64,000 bases of DNA from Malaya genurostris. Lineage: Eukaryota; Arthropoda; Insecta; Diptera; Culicidae. How positions within the stretch are numbered: the first letter of the stretch is position 1; every line of letters begins with the position of its first letter. This document shows, piece after piece, positions 11,833-23,371 of the stretch. The notes beneath the pieces are model-generated. The model ran no database searches. It saw only the letters and a list, made by a program, of their open reading frames with translations, and had not been told where the DNA came from. The position numbers and the translations under genes were made by a program. The DNA lies in contig NC_080571.1 of NCBI RefSeq assembly GCF_030247185.1, positions 232,455,666-232,519,665 of the forward strand, read 5' to 3'.

Positions 11833-12430
11833 GTTTACATCGGTGGAAGTGTTTTGTTGCGGATGTCGGTTTTTATCTGATCTTAAGGGAAAATTTTTGG
11901 AAATTTTGCAAGATAAGTATATTATTATGTATCATCTCTTGTTGTTGGGCTGATTGGTGCTCTTCTTCCAGAAAGACGGATGAGATGGATGGTAAAAATG
12001 AGAAGATAACCCTCTACATGAATAATATGAAGGAAATTTAAAAAGAATGTAGCAATAATTAGGAATATGGATAGAAAATGTCACCAAAGTGTGAGTATCC
12101 ATTTTCAACAGCTAATTTTTATTATCAACTAATGTATCACTACAGTGCTATTAGTAATATTTACACTGCAATAGGAAGTAATGGTGATTTTGTTTCTAAA
12201 TTGCATTACACGGGTGCAGTGTTAGACAAAAGCATGAATAAACGAACGAACCCTTGTTCACAATAAATTTCGTTGCACATAGCTACACCGAACTACATCA
12301 GTGGTATCGGTACAGAAAAAAGTATAGCACTGGTGCAATGCGATTGTCAAAAACAGGACGGTTTTTAGTGCAACATTTCATACACCGGTTTAAATTAAAC
12401 TAAAAACAATAATTTTCTGTCTTCCGTTTT
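11833..12430. other. No recognisable gene
   Basis: AT-rich sequence with only short open frames (for example 12078-12266, plus) that resemble nothing known. Confidence 0.45.
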
Positions 12431-13960
12431 TTTATATAAGTGTATATGAATTATTAATATTTTGCCCTCGATAATTGTCTTTGTTTTTACATGTACCTCT
12501 AAAATTTTTTCCGCTTAACTTTCTCGGAGATAATTGAACCGATTTCAACAAGCTTACTCTTGAATATTGTGAATCAAGTTTGAAGATCAAATGGCTGTCA
12601 CTTCCGGTTCTGGATGTAAGTGACGTAACCGACACAACGCGTTGTTTACTTCGTGCTTAATAAATAGATCAGATCAGTAGTGATCTTTATTGGAAAAAAT
12701 CACAAGTGATCTTTGGCAGTGATCTCGGTTGGATTATTTTTAAATCTTGCTTTTCCAGCTCAGGTTATTAAAAAATGTATTCTTAACTTTTATCAACTAT
12801 ATGTTGATGTGCGCTTATGTCTAATTCTACGCGTAGAACTTCTACGCATTGGAATCTGTTTTTAATAAATCATGAAAGAAGATGAACATTTTTCTTTTAA
12901 CATTGAACCAATCGCTTGAAGCATAAAATGTTTGCGCATACCTGACAGATTACGAGATGATCATTCATTTAACGAAAACGATTAAATATAGATGAACGCA
13001 TATACATTTGATTGAGGACCTTTCAATATTACAATCCTTTTAATTTAAATGTCTCTGTACAGGAGTACAAATTGTTTGAATTTTGTAACACCAAATCAGT
13101 AAACGTTTTCCAATTTGCCACCAACTTATTTTCATCTTAAACAAGGTAAACTTTTTCACAACACCGCTGATCGATAAACACTTGTTATGGAATCATAAAT
13201 TTCTCAAATCGAATGAATACAAATTTCCCAAACGCTTTAACCACCATCGATGTTGTTTTCATTGACATTTTGAAGCGACGCGAACAGATTTCAACTAAAA
13301 AAATTGTTGATTTTCCATTTCGATTATTGTTTTGCTTTCAGCTGTCTCCTGCATTTGACAGCATTCAAAACAACACATTTCTTAACCACTTGATTATATG
13401 CAAATCAAAAACCGTATTGGTTGAATCAAAAAGGAATTAGTTAAATCAACTATCGCAAAAATCAAAAACTGCGATATCGCAATTTTATGATCGGAGGATT
13501 CTCCGTGTAGGCTTGTAGAAATCGGCTAAGCCATCTCTGAGAAAATTGAGAGGTAAGAAAACAACGCGTTATGTCGCTTACGTCATTTATACAATTATTA
13601 AGGGGGCGTTTTTGAAGAGGTATAAGATTTGGTTTTCAAAAAAATAAACAAAAATTTTGAGAACATTGATGAAATGTTTATTGGAATCGATAGAACGATC
13701 AATATAATTTTCATGCAAATGTGAAAAACAGTGTTGTCGAAAAGATAACAGCAAAAAATCACCCTTCATATTCTGAAACAGAAGTGACTTTCAAACGAGT
13801 CCAGTCTTGTTGAAATTGGCTAAGCCATCTCTGAGAAAATAGAGCGATAGATAAATAAGGCATATTGTCGGTTACGTCACTTATACGATTATATCTTCTG
13901 AGCCAGAGGTGGCAGCCATTTGAGCTTCGAATTTGATTAATTGTCTAATAGTAACTTTCA
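12431..13960. repeat. Composite of dispersed repeats
   Basis: This stretch contains inverted or direct relatives of the 3181-4310 region: AAGTGACGTAACCG at about 12610 (reverse), the AGTGATCTT block at 12660-12740 (reverse), AACTAAAAAAATTGTTGATTTT at about 13290, TTCTCCGTGTAGG at about 13500, and GCTTACGTCATT and GGTTACGTCACTT at about 13575 and 13871. It reads as several insertions of the same noncoding families. No protein-coding signal is seen. Confidence 0.45.
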
Positions 13961-14039
13961 AACAAGCCTAAGTTTTATTTTATTTTTTCGAATACAGTCT
14001 TATTGCTAAACTGTATTACATTGGGGAATACTTAAGCTA

Positions 14040-14899
14040 CACACTTAGAAAATTTCGCAGAATTCGGTAATTTTTTACCGAATTTTCAACAGCTGAACAT
14101 TCGGTAATCAGTTCGGTAATTGAATTGATTACCGATCGTTCGGTAATTGCTGAACTGTCAAACAACTACCGTAAACTGTAAACCAAATGGATCTAACTGA
14201 TTGTTCGGTAATTTTTTGTTTTTTTTTTTTATTTCCCTTAGGTTAAAATTCTTTTATTTTCGGATTTTAGAAAACTACACATATTCACAAAAACGAATGA
14301 AGAAAATTCCAACCTGCTATGGTTTTATTCCACGAAAAAAGGGTCAAATGTTCCGGCTGACCGGAATTGTGAGCACCTTCCAAAACACTGCACAATCCGT
14401 CGAGTCCACCAGAAATTACCCTTGAACGATTTGTGTAGGCAGCAAGTGGATAAGTGATACAAAATTATTTTTTGCCTATAAGGAAACAAAAAGTTTTTAG
14501 TGGTTCTAATGTTTTAAAAACTTTAGGACCTGTACTTCAACCCATTTGATAAACTCTACAAGATTTTGATTTGATTAATAAAAAGACACTTACTGAAAAT
14601 TTGATCAACAGTTTGACAGGTAGTTTTCACGATAATCAGTATTTACAGAAGTTCGGTTATTGGAAGATTATTTTACCATACGGACGGTATAGGTTTTACC
14701 GTACTCGGCGACTATTCAGATTTACCGTATGAATTGTATATCTATTTACCGAACTCTGTAAAGAAAACTGATCGTCCGGTAAAAATTTGCATATTTTTTG
14801 TAAAATGACGTTCATATACCGAAATATCGGTAATTTCTATAGATTACCGAAAGTTTTCGTCAAAAAAATTACCGAACAACGGAATTGAATCTTAGTGTG
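14040..14899. mobile_element. TA-flanked inverted-repeat element, 860 bp
   Basis: The left end CACACTTAGA...TTCGGTAA (from 14040) pairs with the right end ...TTACCGAACAACGGAATTGA...CTTAGTGTG (to 14899) with a few mismatches over about 30 bp. Each end abuts a TA dinucleotide (14038-14039 and 14900-14901), the target site used by Tc1/mariner-type elements. Subterminal regions are crowded with CGGTAAT/ATTACCG words in both orientations. No transposase frame is present, so it would be nonautonomous. Confidence 0.65.
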
Positions 14900-15160
14900 T
14901 ATAGTGAATCGAATTAGACGATTTTATCCCATGCTTCAAATATTCTCCCTTTTGCCATCAGATTTCATAAATGTATGTAGGTGTTACGATGAATAATGAG
15001 AACGATTACTCTATCATTTCCAAACCATTCCTCAGCAGTGAAAAAAAATGATACAAAATTTTACACCTGCGTAGAATCAATCAAAAACAAATAGAATAGA
15101 ACATTTCTGAAAATTACCATTCGGTTCGGTCCGAAATCATCCATCAGTTTCTACCCTTAC

Positions 15161-15457
15161 CCATATCACAGCATTGGCATTGACAAGGCGCGTCACGTTT
15201 TCCATGTCAAATCCGGGGAAACTCCCCGTGAGCCAGCGAGCATTTTCGAATTCGGGCAACTTTTGCGTTAAGGTGCTAACAGAGCGGATACGTCCGGGGC
15301 CCATTTTGCGGATGACATATGTCGGAAACGATTTCGAAACTGTCGAAACCGGTACAAGGTTAAACGGAAACGATTCATCACCGGTGGGATATGCGATTAT
15401 TGGGTGCGTGTATTGTATCGGTAGTGTTTTGCTGGGCGGCTTAAAAGTACCGAATCG
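15161..15457 (-). CDS. Candidate host exon, unidentified protein
   Basis: Read on the minus strand, this 297-bp stretch has no stop and translates to a non-repetitive, protein-like 99 residues. It begins RFGTFKPPSK, contains TYVIRKMGPGRIRSVSTLTQ and FENARWLTGSFPGFDMENV, and ends NANAVIW. It is preceded by CCGCAG (a possible acceptor; the frame stays open to a TAA near 15500) and followed by GTAAGG (a good donor). Both junctions fall in phase 0. It is clearly richer in G and C than its surroundings and matches no transposon domain I know. I do not recognise the protein family. An open frame on the opposite strand (15174-15503) reads less convincingly. Splicing and identity are inferences. Confidence 0.5.
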
Positions 15458-16700
15458 CTGCGGTCCCGCGAAGGTGTCAAATGAATTGATCAGAATGAAT
15501 TAGCGCGGGTTGTTAGAGGGAGCGTTCCATTCATGACACGTTTCGGTGTCCATGAGTGTAATTTTGCTTTGAAACTAGAAATGTAAACTCCACCACTGCT
15601 TTCATTTAGCTCCTTTGACATATATAAATATCCACAAGTCCCACTAACCAACTCAACAAAACCTTTGACAAGGTTAGTGTCTCTAGATAGGCTAGTAAAT
15701 ATGCACCACGCCAAAGACATCCTTGACATCGCTTTGAAACCTTTCTTTTTGAAATCAACCACTCGTCTCACTAACTTCGTTTACAGTTGAACCAACGTCA
15801 TCACCTTGAGTTCGTCGAAGATGTCTAGCTTCATGTCTACAGCGTCGAAAGATAAAACGATTCGGTTTACTCATTTCTGTCATCTATCCACCTCTGCCAG
15901 CCAAGGAGGAGCAGGAAGAGGAGTGTTTGTGGTAGAGAACAGACGAAGAACGAGTTTTTCGTTTTACCTCTGATCAAGAGCATCATATACTTTTCGGGGC
16001 ACTTTCCCGAAGAGCGGATGGCAGTGTGGCAGGAAACCGGTGCTTGTCAAAGGTAAAACTTTTGCCACCCACTTGCCCTTGCCGGCTGCGACGCTTCGAG
16101 TACTAAAAGCTACGGAACCATATTCAAAACAGCAGCTCATGTATTGCGGTACGATGTGTATCTGTTGCTATCAGTATTTTTCCACCGTGGTCCTACTTAT
16201 GCTAGTGGAATCTGGTTTTCCTTGTTACCTGCATTCACATCGGCATTTGCATTTCTCAATTATTGGTTGTCGGAGAAATTTACCAAACTCGAACCGCGGG
16301 CAATTTCGGCACGTGCTGCAGGTGACGGACAAAGAGACACGGTCTCCCACCGGAAGCCCCCAGATTCGTTAGCAATAGGCTGTCAAACGGAAATAACAGT
16401 AAACGACACGACACATTTCGGGAAAGCGGTGACGCTGATTTATGGCGAAATAAAAAGATGTGGTTTTTTTTCCTCTCTCGAGTTGTCATCCCACTAGCGA
16501 CGTATAGCGGATTGAAAAAGAGCTCTTGACGATTGACAAGATATAAATCTAAAAGATTATTTTGGAGTTTTTGAAAAATGTCTGTTTGATGGTATTCTTA
16601 TTTGAATATGAGAGTTTCTGCCGGGTTTCAAGGGGAATAGTAGTCAAGCCTCTAATTCGCAAAAGTCATTTTCAACACAAACGGAAAAATTCGATCTATC
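15458..16700. other. GC-richer, repeat-poor region, possibly intronic
   Basis: About 1.2 kb beside the candidate exon that shares no repeats with the rest of the window. Open frames near 15490-15771 (minus) and 16040-16497 (plus) overlap one another and show no recognisable domain. It may be host intron or intergenic DNA. Confidence 0.4.
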
Positions 16701-18810
16701 TCCAATCATTTGCTAGCCATCGGGCAATTCGGTAATAGAAATGCTGGAAAACCGACTTTCAAACGGAGTCTCGGAGACCCATATAGTTATATACCATTCG
16801 CCACTGCTCGACGAGATCGGAAAATGTTTGTGCGTGTGTGCACCATTAAACGGATTATTTCGTTCAATTTTCTCATGATGGCTGAACCGATTTTAACAAC
16901 TCGTTTGAAAGCTCTTGTTAGGTCATTTGTCAAGTTCAAAGATCAAAGGCTTTGACTTCGGTTTCCGGCGATATAATGGAACAAGTGACGTAACCGACAA
17001 AACGCACTTATATTTGTCCGCTTAAAAATCAAATGGCTGTTACATCTGGTTCTGGTGATATAATGGTATAAGTGACGTAAACGCTTACTTCGCATTCTCA
17101 GCAACGGTTATACCGATTTTCACAAATCAAGATTCAAATTAAAGCTCCCGTTGTCTTAAAATATACTGTGCAATTTCATCTAGATCCGACTTCCGGTTCC
17201 GAAATTATAGAGCGATGAGTGTCAAAACATTTAAATCGACATTCAAAATGTCGATGCAAAACTAGTACGCGTCGGTACGTGCGGCTTTGCTCCGTTCGCA
17301 GCGTGCTTTGTTCAATTTCGTATAGCGTGCACAGTTGCCACATTTAACTTTATATTGTTCAGGTGAAAAATATGTAAATTTGTAAATCTTTTATTCAATT
17401 TGTACTTACCTGTAACATACCTACTTAGTATTATCACAAAATCATGTTAACGATTCTTTTCTATGAAAGTACACTTATGTATTGCCTTATTGGCCCGGAG
17501 GTCTAAGTGTTCTATATCACACAGTTCATGGATTTGAGCAATGTATGTGTCTGTGTGTGAGTATGTGTTAAATAATGTCACTCATAAAGTAAAAAATCAT
17601 AGGTTGCTATTGAATTTCATTATGCTTTCCAAGGGTAAAGTACGATGCAAAAAAGGGTAAACTTCTTCTAGATTTGGCTCAAAACTGATTCAATTTGTAG
17701 ACTATATTAGTTACTTGCTAAACGAAGGTTCTATAGTCTCATAAGTTGCTGTTTAATTTCATCCGGGTCTGACTTCCGGTTCCAGATCTATAGGGTAAAA
17801 TGTGTGTGTGGCTCCAAAAACGGAACTCACTTCGATTTCTCAGCAACGGCTAAACCGATTCTCACAATTTTGATTCAAATTAAAGCTCTTATTGTCTCAA
17901 AAGATATTGTGCAATTTCATCCATATCCGACTTCCGGTTCCTAAACTATAGGGCGATGAATGTCAAAACATTCAAATCGTCATTCAAAATGACGATGCAA
18001 AACCGGTACGCGTCGGTTCTTGTGGTACAGAAGAAGAAAACACCTCCGGCTTTGATCCGTTCGCATGGTGCTTTGTGCAATTTCGTATAGAGTGCATGGT
18101 TGCCACATTTAAATCTGTATTTAAATGTGTGTGTGAGTAGGTGTCAAATAATGTCACTCATAAATTAAAAAACCTCATTGTTCCACAGGTTGTTATTGAA
18201 TTTCATCATACTTTCATACGGCAAAAGGAGTTTGAAATTGCAGACCGTCATTTAGAGCAACGATGAAAAAAGGGTAGAATTCTTCTAGATTCAGCTCAAA
18301 ACTAATTTAATTTCTAGGCTATATTAGTTACTTACTAAATGAACCGACATCGGCTATAACGGTTCCCAATTCCCGGTTTCAGTAGTACCGGAAATAGCGA
18401 TCAAATACTCTAAAACGAAAAAATCACAATTTTCTCAGAGATGATTTGATCGATTTCCACAAACTTAGGCTCAAAGGAAAGTTCCTATAGTCTCATAGGT
18501 TACTGTTTAATTTCAACTGGGTCCGACCTCCGGTTTCAGAACTATATAGTAAAGTGTGTTTAATCATTTAGTGCGACGATGCAAAATAAAGAAAAATTCT
18601 TATTAACTTGACATAACAGTTTACAAATTAAAAAGGTTCATATTAGTTTAGACTCAAAGAAAGTTTCTTATTTTATTCAGAATAGAAAAATTAATTTCTT
18701 CACAGAATCTTCTAGTAATATTTTTGAGGATATAAGAAATATGAGAAAATCATCATTACATCACAACGTGGATTAGCAAAGGTTTTTTTTTAAATAATAT
18801 TTTATTTAGT
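16700..18810. repeat. Diverged copies of repeat family A and CRE-like blocks
   Basis: Family A phrases occur repeatedly here: CGACTTCCGGTTCC, TCTCAGCAACGGTTA, ACCGATTTTCACAAA and CAATTTCATC, each followed by a GATGAGTGTCAAAACATT-type stretch (for example 17160-17250 and 17880-17960). A stretch around 17220-17360 and 17945-18130 is duplicated in tandem-like fashion (ACGCGTCGGT, GCTTTGTTCAATTTCGTATA). AAGTGACGTAACC occurs at 16982 and a variant at 17071. The right end has ATCATTACATCACAACGTGGATTA, a variant of the family A terminal motif. Noncoding. Confidence 0.5.
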
Positions 18811-19149
18811 TCAAGCTTTAACTTTTATAGGTCATTCTCTGGGAGGGCTAATTATAGTAGATCACCGAATGGAAATTATTTTAATCAAATCTTTAATTTA
18901 TTATTTAACGTAGAAGTACGAATACAAGTACCCATTTTTATTAGTTTACGGAATCTTATTTGCATCACTCTTTGTTTTACCTTTTTTATGAATATTAAAC
19001 TACAGGGATCAGCCATGGGGTTGTTCGTGCCATTGATGTGGAACAAGGCAACCAAAATTTTCAATGATCTACAATCAAATAGTTCAATCAATCGTCACAC
19101 TTTTAATTCGCAAATGCACGAGAGTCTACTTAGATTGATCTTCATTAGG

Positions 19150-19650
19150 AACCATTTAACTAAACTGTCATTTTTGTTTTTCGATTAGCAGAAACGATGG
19201 TTGAAACAACTAATTTAACTGTTTGAAAAAAAAATGCTGGCAATTAGTGAGGACACATACCTTTCAATTTCAACGAATATTTTAGTTGAAATAACTGGTG
19301 TTGTTATTGTCACAAAATTCTGTTAATTGAAAAATAAATCGGTTTTATTTGTTTTAGACATTGCAAATAGTTGAATCAACTCGAATAATGTTATTGATTT
19401 GCGAAAATAATCAAAATATACTTACTGATACACGTCATGATCTATTTGAAATAAGTTCGGTATGTTGAGATTCATGAAATAAATATCGTTGTTAAAATAT
19501 AAACAGTATTTTATATTGACATGTAATATCATTAGGGCTGGGAAAACCACCGATCACTGCTGATTTCAAGTGATCTTAACCAAGGAATGAATTATCATTA
19601 CGAAATCAGAACTGATCTGAGCTCTAAGTGATTTTGATTTTTGTATGATC
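19150..19650. repeat. About 500-bp dispersed repeat, copy 2
   Basis: Direct-orientation match to 3783-4310, including AACTAAACTGTCATTTTTG at the left and GGGCTGGGAAAACCACCGATC at about 19541. The copies differ by scattered substitutions and small indels, so they are not a recent local duplication. Confidence 0.5.
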
Positions 19651-20472
19651 ATGATCATGTCAAGTCGAGATCAGTAAAGATCTAAATTCTAAAAAAATAC
19701 TTCTGATTCGATCGGAAATGATTGATGTAGAAAAACGTTTTTAATCAGCAAAAGTGCCCGGAAGGGCGAGTAAATTAGCGAAACTATTAAATTTACCTAA
19801 AATATATTCTTGACGGTACATATCTTTCTTCGCTGAAGAACTTTCGCCAAATTTTGAGTTTAAAAAAAGTTTGACCCTTTTCAAAACCATCAAGCCTTCT
19901 TATATCATAACAGATTTTGAAGTTGCTGAAATAGAAAGCTGCAGTAGAAAGAATATTTCCAAACTTTCCTAACAAAAAAGTTGATGGAAAAATTTGAAAA
20001 AATGGGGATATATAACGCTTAAGCAACTGCATACAAATGCAGCTGGCTTTTAGCCTTCTTCGAAACCCCAAGATATGCCTGAAGGTGTGGACAATTAGCG
20101 CCAGAACAAATGAAAATGAAATAAAAAATTTTGGCATATTGTTCTATTCCGGGGAAATAGTTTCTGGTAATTTGTTTATTCTGGGTGATGACTTTCTGGG
20201 AAATGGTACATTCTGTTATATGTATTCTACTGTCTTCTACTAATTACTTTCGTGAATGTAGTAATTCTGGGTAAAATCCTTCGGTTTTTTTCTTTCCTCT
20301 CAAAAATGGGAAATAACAGTTGAAAAGTCGTAAATTTGTAACAAATGCAAATATATTTCTGATATTTACATATTAAGGTTTGTAACAATTTAGTTCTCAC
20401 CTAGATCAAAATGAGTTACAATTTTCATTATTTTAACTAAAACAAAACCAAAATTATGACTAATTTAGTAAA
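19651..20472. other. No recognisable gene
   Basis: AT-rich sequence. Overlapping opposite-strand open frames at 19793-20243 have no recognisable domain. Confidence 0.45.
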
Positions 20473-21084
20473 AAGGCGTCTCGTAGTTTCGGATTTGTAA
20501 TGCGAATAGCAAAACATTTCACAGACATTTACTGTTTAAAGTCTCTATATTGCTCATTTATTCGCACAACGCTCGAGTACTGCTCTACGATATGGAACCC
20601 ATATTACCTTAACGGCTCCTACCGAATAGAATCAATACAGCGCAGATTCGTCCGTTTTGCTCTTCGACAGCTACCTTGGAATACCCCTTATGATCTGCCT
20701 AGCTACGAAAGCCGTGGATTATTGATTGGACTCGACACCCTTGGCATTCGAAGTTATTCGTCCCGTGCTATGTTGATCGCCGACATATTGAACAACAAAA
20801 TAGACTGCCCTGCACTCCTCAGCGAAATTTCTTTAAATGTACGCAGTAGAGCTCTTCGGAATAACGTCTTTCTTCGATTGCCTCTTAGCCGTACTAAATA
20901 TGGATATAACGGTGCTATTGTTGGTCTACAACGAACTTTCAATCGAGTATCTGCCGGATTCGATTTTCACATTACGCGTAGCAGAATTCAAACGAATTTT
21001 TTAAACATACTTAGAAATAGGAATAGTTTTTAATCATTGGGACTACATTGATTATATGTAAATAAATAAATAAATAAATAAAAA
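20473..21084 (+). mobile_element. CR1-like retrotransposon, 3' fragment
   Basis: The fragment begins abruptly inside the RT (thumb region), runs to the ORF2 stop at 21033 and continues through a short 3' UTR to an (AAAT)n tail at about 21060-21084. It belongs to the same family as the copy at 60465-63240. Severe 5' truncation with an intact 3' end is the normal outcome of LINE insertion. It sits directly against the terminus of family A (from about 21085). Confidence 0.85.
20476..21033 (+). pseudogene. C-terminal fragment of CR1-like ORF2
   Basis: The frame reads ASRSFGFVMRIAKHFTDIYCLKS-type sequence from 20476 and stays open to TAA at 21033. It matches the last 185 or so residues of the ORF2 at 60520 almost position for position: LEYCSTIWNP, RIESIQRRFVRFALRQLPWN, SYESRGLLIGLDTL, GAIVGLQRTFN and FLNILRN. 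This is the region after the RT palm; no catalytic residues are included. The first ATG (20500) is internal and not a true start. It is a dead fragment although the remaining frame is undamaged. Confidence 0.88.
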
Positions 21085-21776
21085 ACGTGATTAATCCACC
21101 TAGCAGTGAGATGATACCTTTTTTTATCAATCCACATGTGTTTTTTTGCATGGATATTCTTAGGTGTTTTAGTTCTCATGGCATTATTTTAATTATCGTC
21201 GTTTCAAACGGCAAATTGAGATTTTAATCACTCATTACCCTGTAATTTCGAATCTGCAAATCGTATCGAATTTTAATCTTAACGTGTGACATTCGATTGA
21301 ACATTCCATGAGATGTCGAAGTAAGTTCCACTTTAGAGTTTTTCGTCATTATTTATGGTACTTCCAGAGCTGGTATTCAGGAACTAGCACAGCCCAAAAG
21401 GATTCGAATGGCCATAAATTATTACGACAAACAATTTACATCTTCTATATCGGTATGAATTTTAAAAACTCATCATCTGTAATTCAAGAATCGGATAAAA
21501 TTCACCAATTTTGTATGGGACCTTAAGTCCCGTAATTTTTGTTTTTGAAGCACGATTTTGGCTTTTTTGAGAAAATGATTGAGCTTTGAGAAACGATTCG
21601 ATACTGGAACCGGAATTCTAAAATCGGTGTAGCCGAAATCAGTTAAATTCACCTGAGGAGTGTCGAGACATCTTTGAGAAATTGTAGTGCGAATTAAAAT
21701 TTGGGGGTACATTCCGAATCCGAGAACGAATACCGCTTAAACTGAAATAAATTTATTTGGTAATCGACCATCCAAA
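21085..21776 (+). repeat. Repeat family A copy b, left part
   Basis: Starts with the family end AACGTGATTAATCCACCTAG...GATGATACC and continues as an inverted-orientation match to about 43370-44108. It is interrupted at 21776/23372 by the TIR element and resumes to about 24660. Typical inner motifs are TGGAACCGGAATTC and CACTCATTACCCTGTAA. Noncoding. Confidence 0.7.
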
Positions 21777-22011
21777 CGACGACACGACCAGACACTCCGA
21801 AGAAAAATCGGAATAAAAAGTGTTCGTGAGCGATTCACCACCAGTTACCATAAATATAGCGACCCCTTGAAAAAGACAAAAACTAACTATTCGAGCAACA
21901 CTGTTTATGTTGCTATGAACTAGTTACCAAGGAGCACCAGAATAAATAAACAAACAGTTGGAAATAGTTGTGGAATAATTCCGCATTTCATTATTAAAAA
22001 TCTTTAAAAAA

Positions 22012-22500
22012 ATTACTGATGGCGTGTCTGGATCGATAGCTTCCATTCAAAAAGCTGTTTCTACACTAGAACAAGCAACGACACAGATCCGCAACGTCGT
22101 TTGTCAAAAATTTGATGATGCAATCAAAAAAGATAATTTGGCATGCGTAGAACGATTCTTCAAAATTTTTCCTTTACTTGGAATGCACGATCAGGGAACA
22201 CATCTGGTGGTGGATCGGTTGATAAACTGAATGCGAAAGACATTGATGCCCTTATTGGTGGAATAACAATAATTCATTCGAGGGCTGATTTGTATATGAA
22301 ATTTGTCAAACGCCGGCACTTCAAAGTTCAGGCCAATTACAAACTAGTGACGTTGAACAGGCACGTTCAAAATTTTTGACAATCTTAAACACCACCAAGT
22401 TTATAGAAACACTGTGGTCGCCTGGAGCGAGTTATCGAAAAGTCTACATTCAATCGGCTTGGTTATCTAGTTTTAAACCAGGAAGCTCGAGCAAAACTTT
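22012..22500 (+). pseudogene. COG4: Captured fragments of COG4 (Golgi complex subunit)
   Basis: COG4 is a subunit of the conserved oligomeric Golgi complex, which tethers vesicles for retrograde Golgi traffic. Three pieces match it. Piece one (22012-22209) ends FDDAIKKDNLACVERFFKIFPLLGM, the conserved VERFFKIFPLLG segment. Piece two, in another frame (about 22206-22320), has LNAKDIDALIGG, then HSRADLYMKFVKRR, matching the later ELD...RSELYLRFLKKR segment. Piece three (about 22414-22500) has LERVIEKSTFNRLGYL, matching the C-terminal EKVVLKSTFNRLG segment. Hundreds of intervening residues are missing, frames change and stops follow, so no protein is made. Further sequence to about 22625 (NVMKVINA) may be another piece, but I am unsure. 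The host locus itself is not in the window. Confidence 0.82.
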
Positions 22501-22639
22501 AAACGAGGAATGTAATTCTAGGAACGTTATGAAAGTGATAAATGCTTAGTTAGATAAATATATTCCCTCTGCAGATAACACACGAGAAGTGTTTTATTAC
22601 CTTAAACAACCGAAATCAAATTTTTGGTAGTGAATAATT

Positions 22640-23060
22640 TGCGTTGCCGGTACGGTACGCCACTACGAATTACATATTCGTTATGAGACAAGTACTCCAG
22701 AAGTGTCGAGAATACAACACGCCATTTACTTCAAAGCGGCATACGACACAATCGCTATGGCAGATTATACACGAATGCGGATTTCCGTATAATTTGACGA
22801 TATTGGTCGAAGCAACGATGTATAGAATAATGTGCTACGTCCAAGTATCTGGGACGCTCTCGAGTCGTCTCAAGTCTCAGAGAGGGCTACGGCAAGGTTT
22901 TGGATTCTTTTGTCTCTTGTTCAATATTGCTTTGAATAGCGAGGATCAACACGATCTTCCGAAAGTAGGTACAGCTCTGTGGCTTCGCTGACGATGTTAA
23001 TATTGTGACACGTAACTTTGAGAAGATTATGGAAAGAAACATCGGACTGATATCCAAAGC
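22640..23060 (+). pseudogene. RTE-like reverse transcriptase fragment
   Basis: Frame-shifted RT sequence: RQVLQKCREYNTPF, then an AYDT-like remnant, LWQIIHECGFPYNL, LSSRLKSQRGLRQG and LLFNIAL. In another frame near 22985, GFADDVNIVTRNFEKIMER includes the catalytic ADD. The order equals RT motifs 3 to 5 of RTE-like elements, that is, the part missing from the copy at 968-2687. It lies inside the TIR element beside the COG4 pieces, so it was either captured with them or inserted later. Several frameshifts and stops make it nonfunctional. Confidence 0.72.
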
Positions 23061-23371
23061 TAGATGCTATAAAAAGATACAAATTAAAAAAAAATAAGCA
23101 AAAATGACTCAAAACTCTCTGGAAGAATAAATTTAATACCTGCCAGCGGGCCAACTGGTTTCGTTTCAAGTGAGAATCTCTTGTTTTTGTTTACATTCCA
23201 TATGAAGTTACCAAGGCTACTGGTAACTGTTTTTCAAAATCAATAACTCACCAACTTGTGTTGCCAGTTCCAACATTTTTTCAAGCAAATCCGTTTTGAC
23301 ATTACCAGTTACTGAGGGGTAGTTAAATTTGCGATACAGTTTTGATAGTCGAGTGGCAGGTCGTGTCGTCG

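Larger units (their letters stand above)
21777..23371. mobile_element. TIR element carrying COG4 and RTE pieces, 1595 bp
   Basis: CGACGACACGACC (21777-21789) is the exact complement of GGTCGTGTCGTCG (23359-23371), and weaker pairing continues inward (CACTC on both arms). ATCCAAA flanks both ends (21770-21776 and 23372-23378). The related repeat at 42156-44108 shows the same place unoccupied, with a single ATCCAAA, which confirms insertion and target duplication. The interior has no transposase. It holds COG4-derived pieces (22012-22500) and an RTE-like RT fragment (22640-23060). The superfamily is not determined; the 7-bp (possibly 8-bp) duplication is unusual. Confidence 0.8.

Noticed and set aside
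15174..15503. Plus-strand 109-codon open frame
   Set aside because: Opposite strand of the better exon candidate; its composition is less protein-like and there is no recognisable domain.
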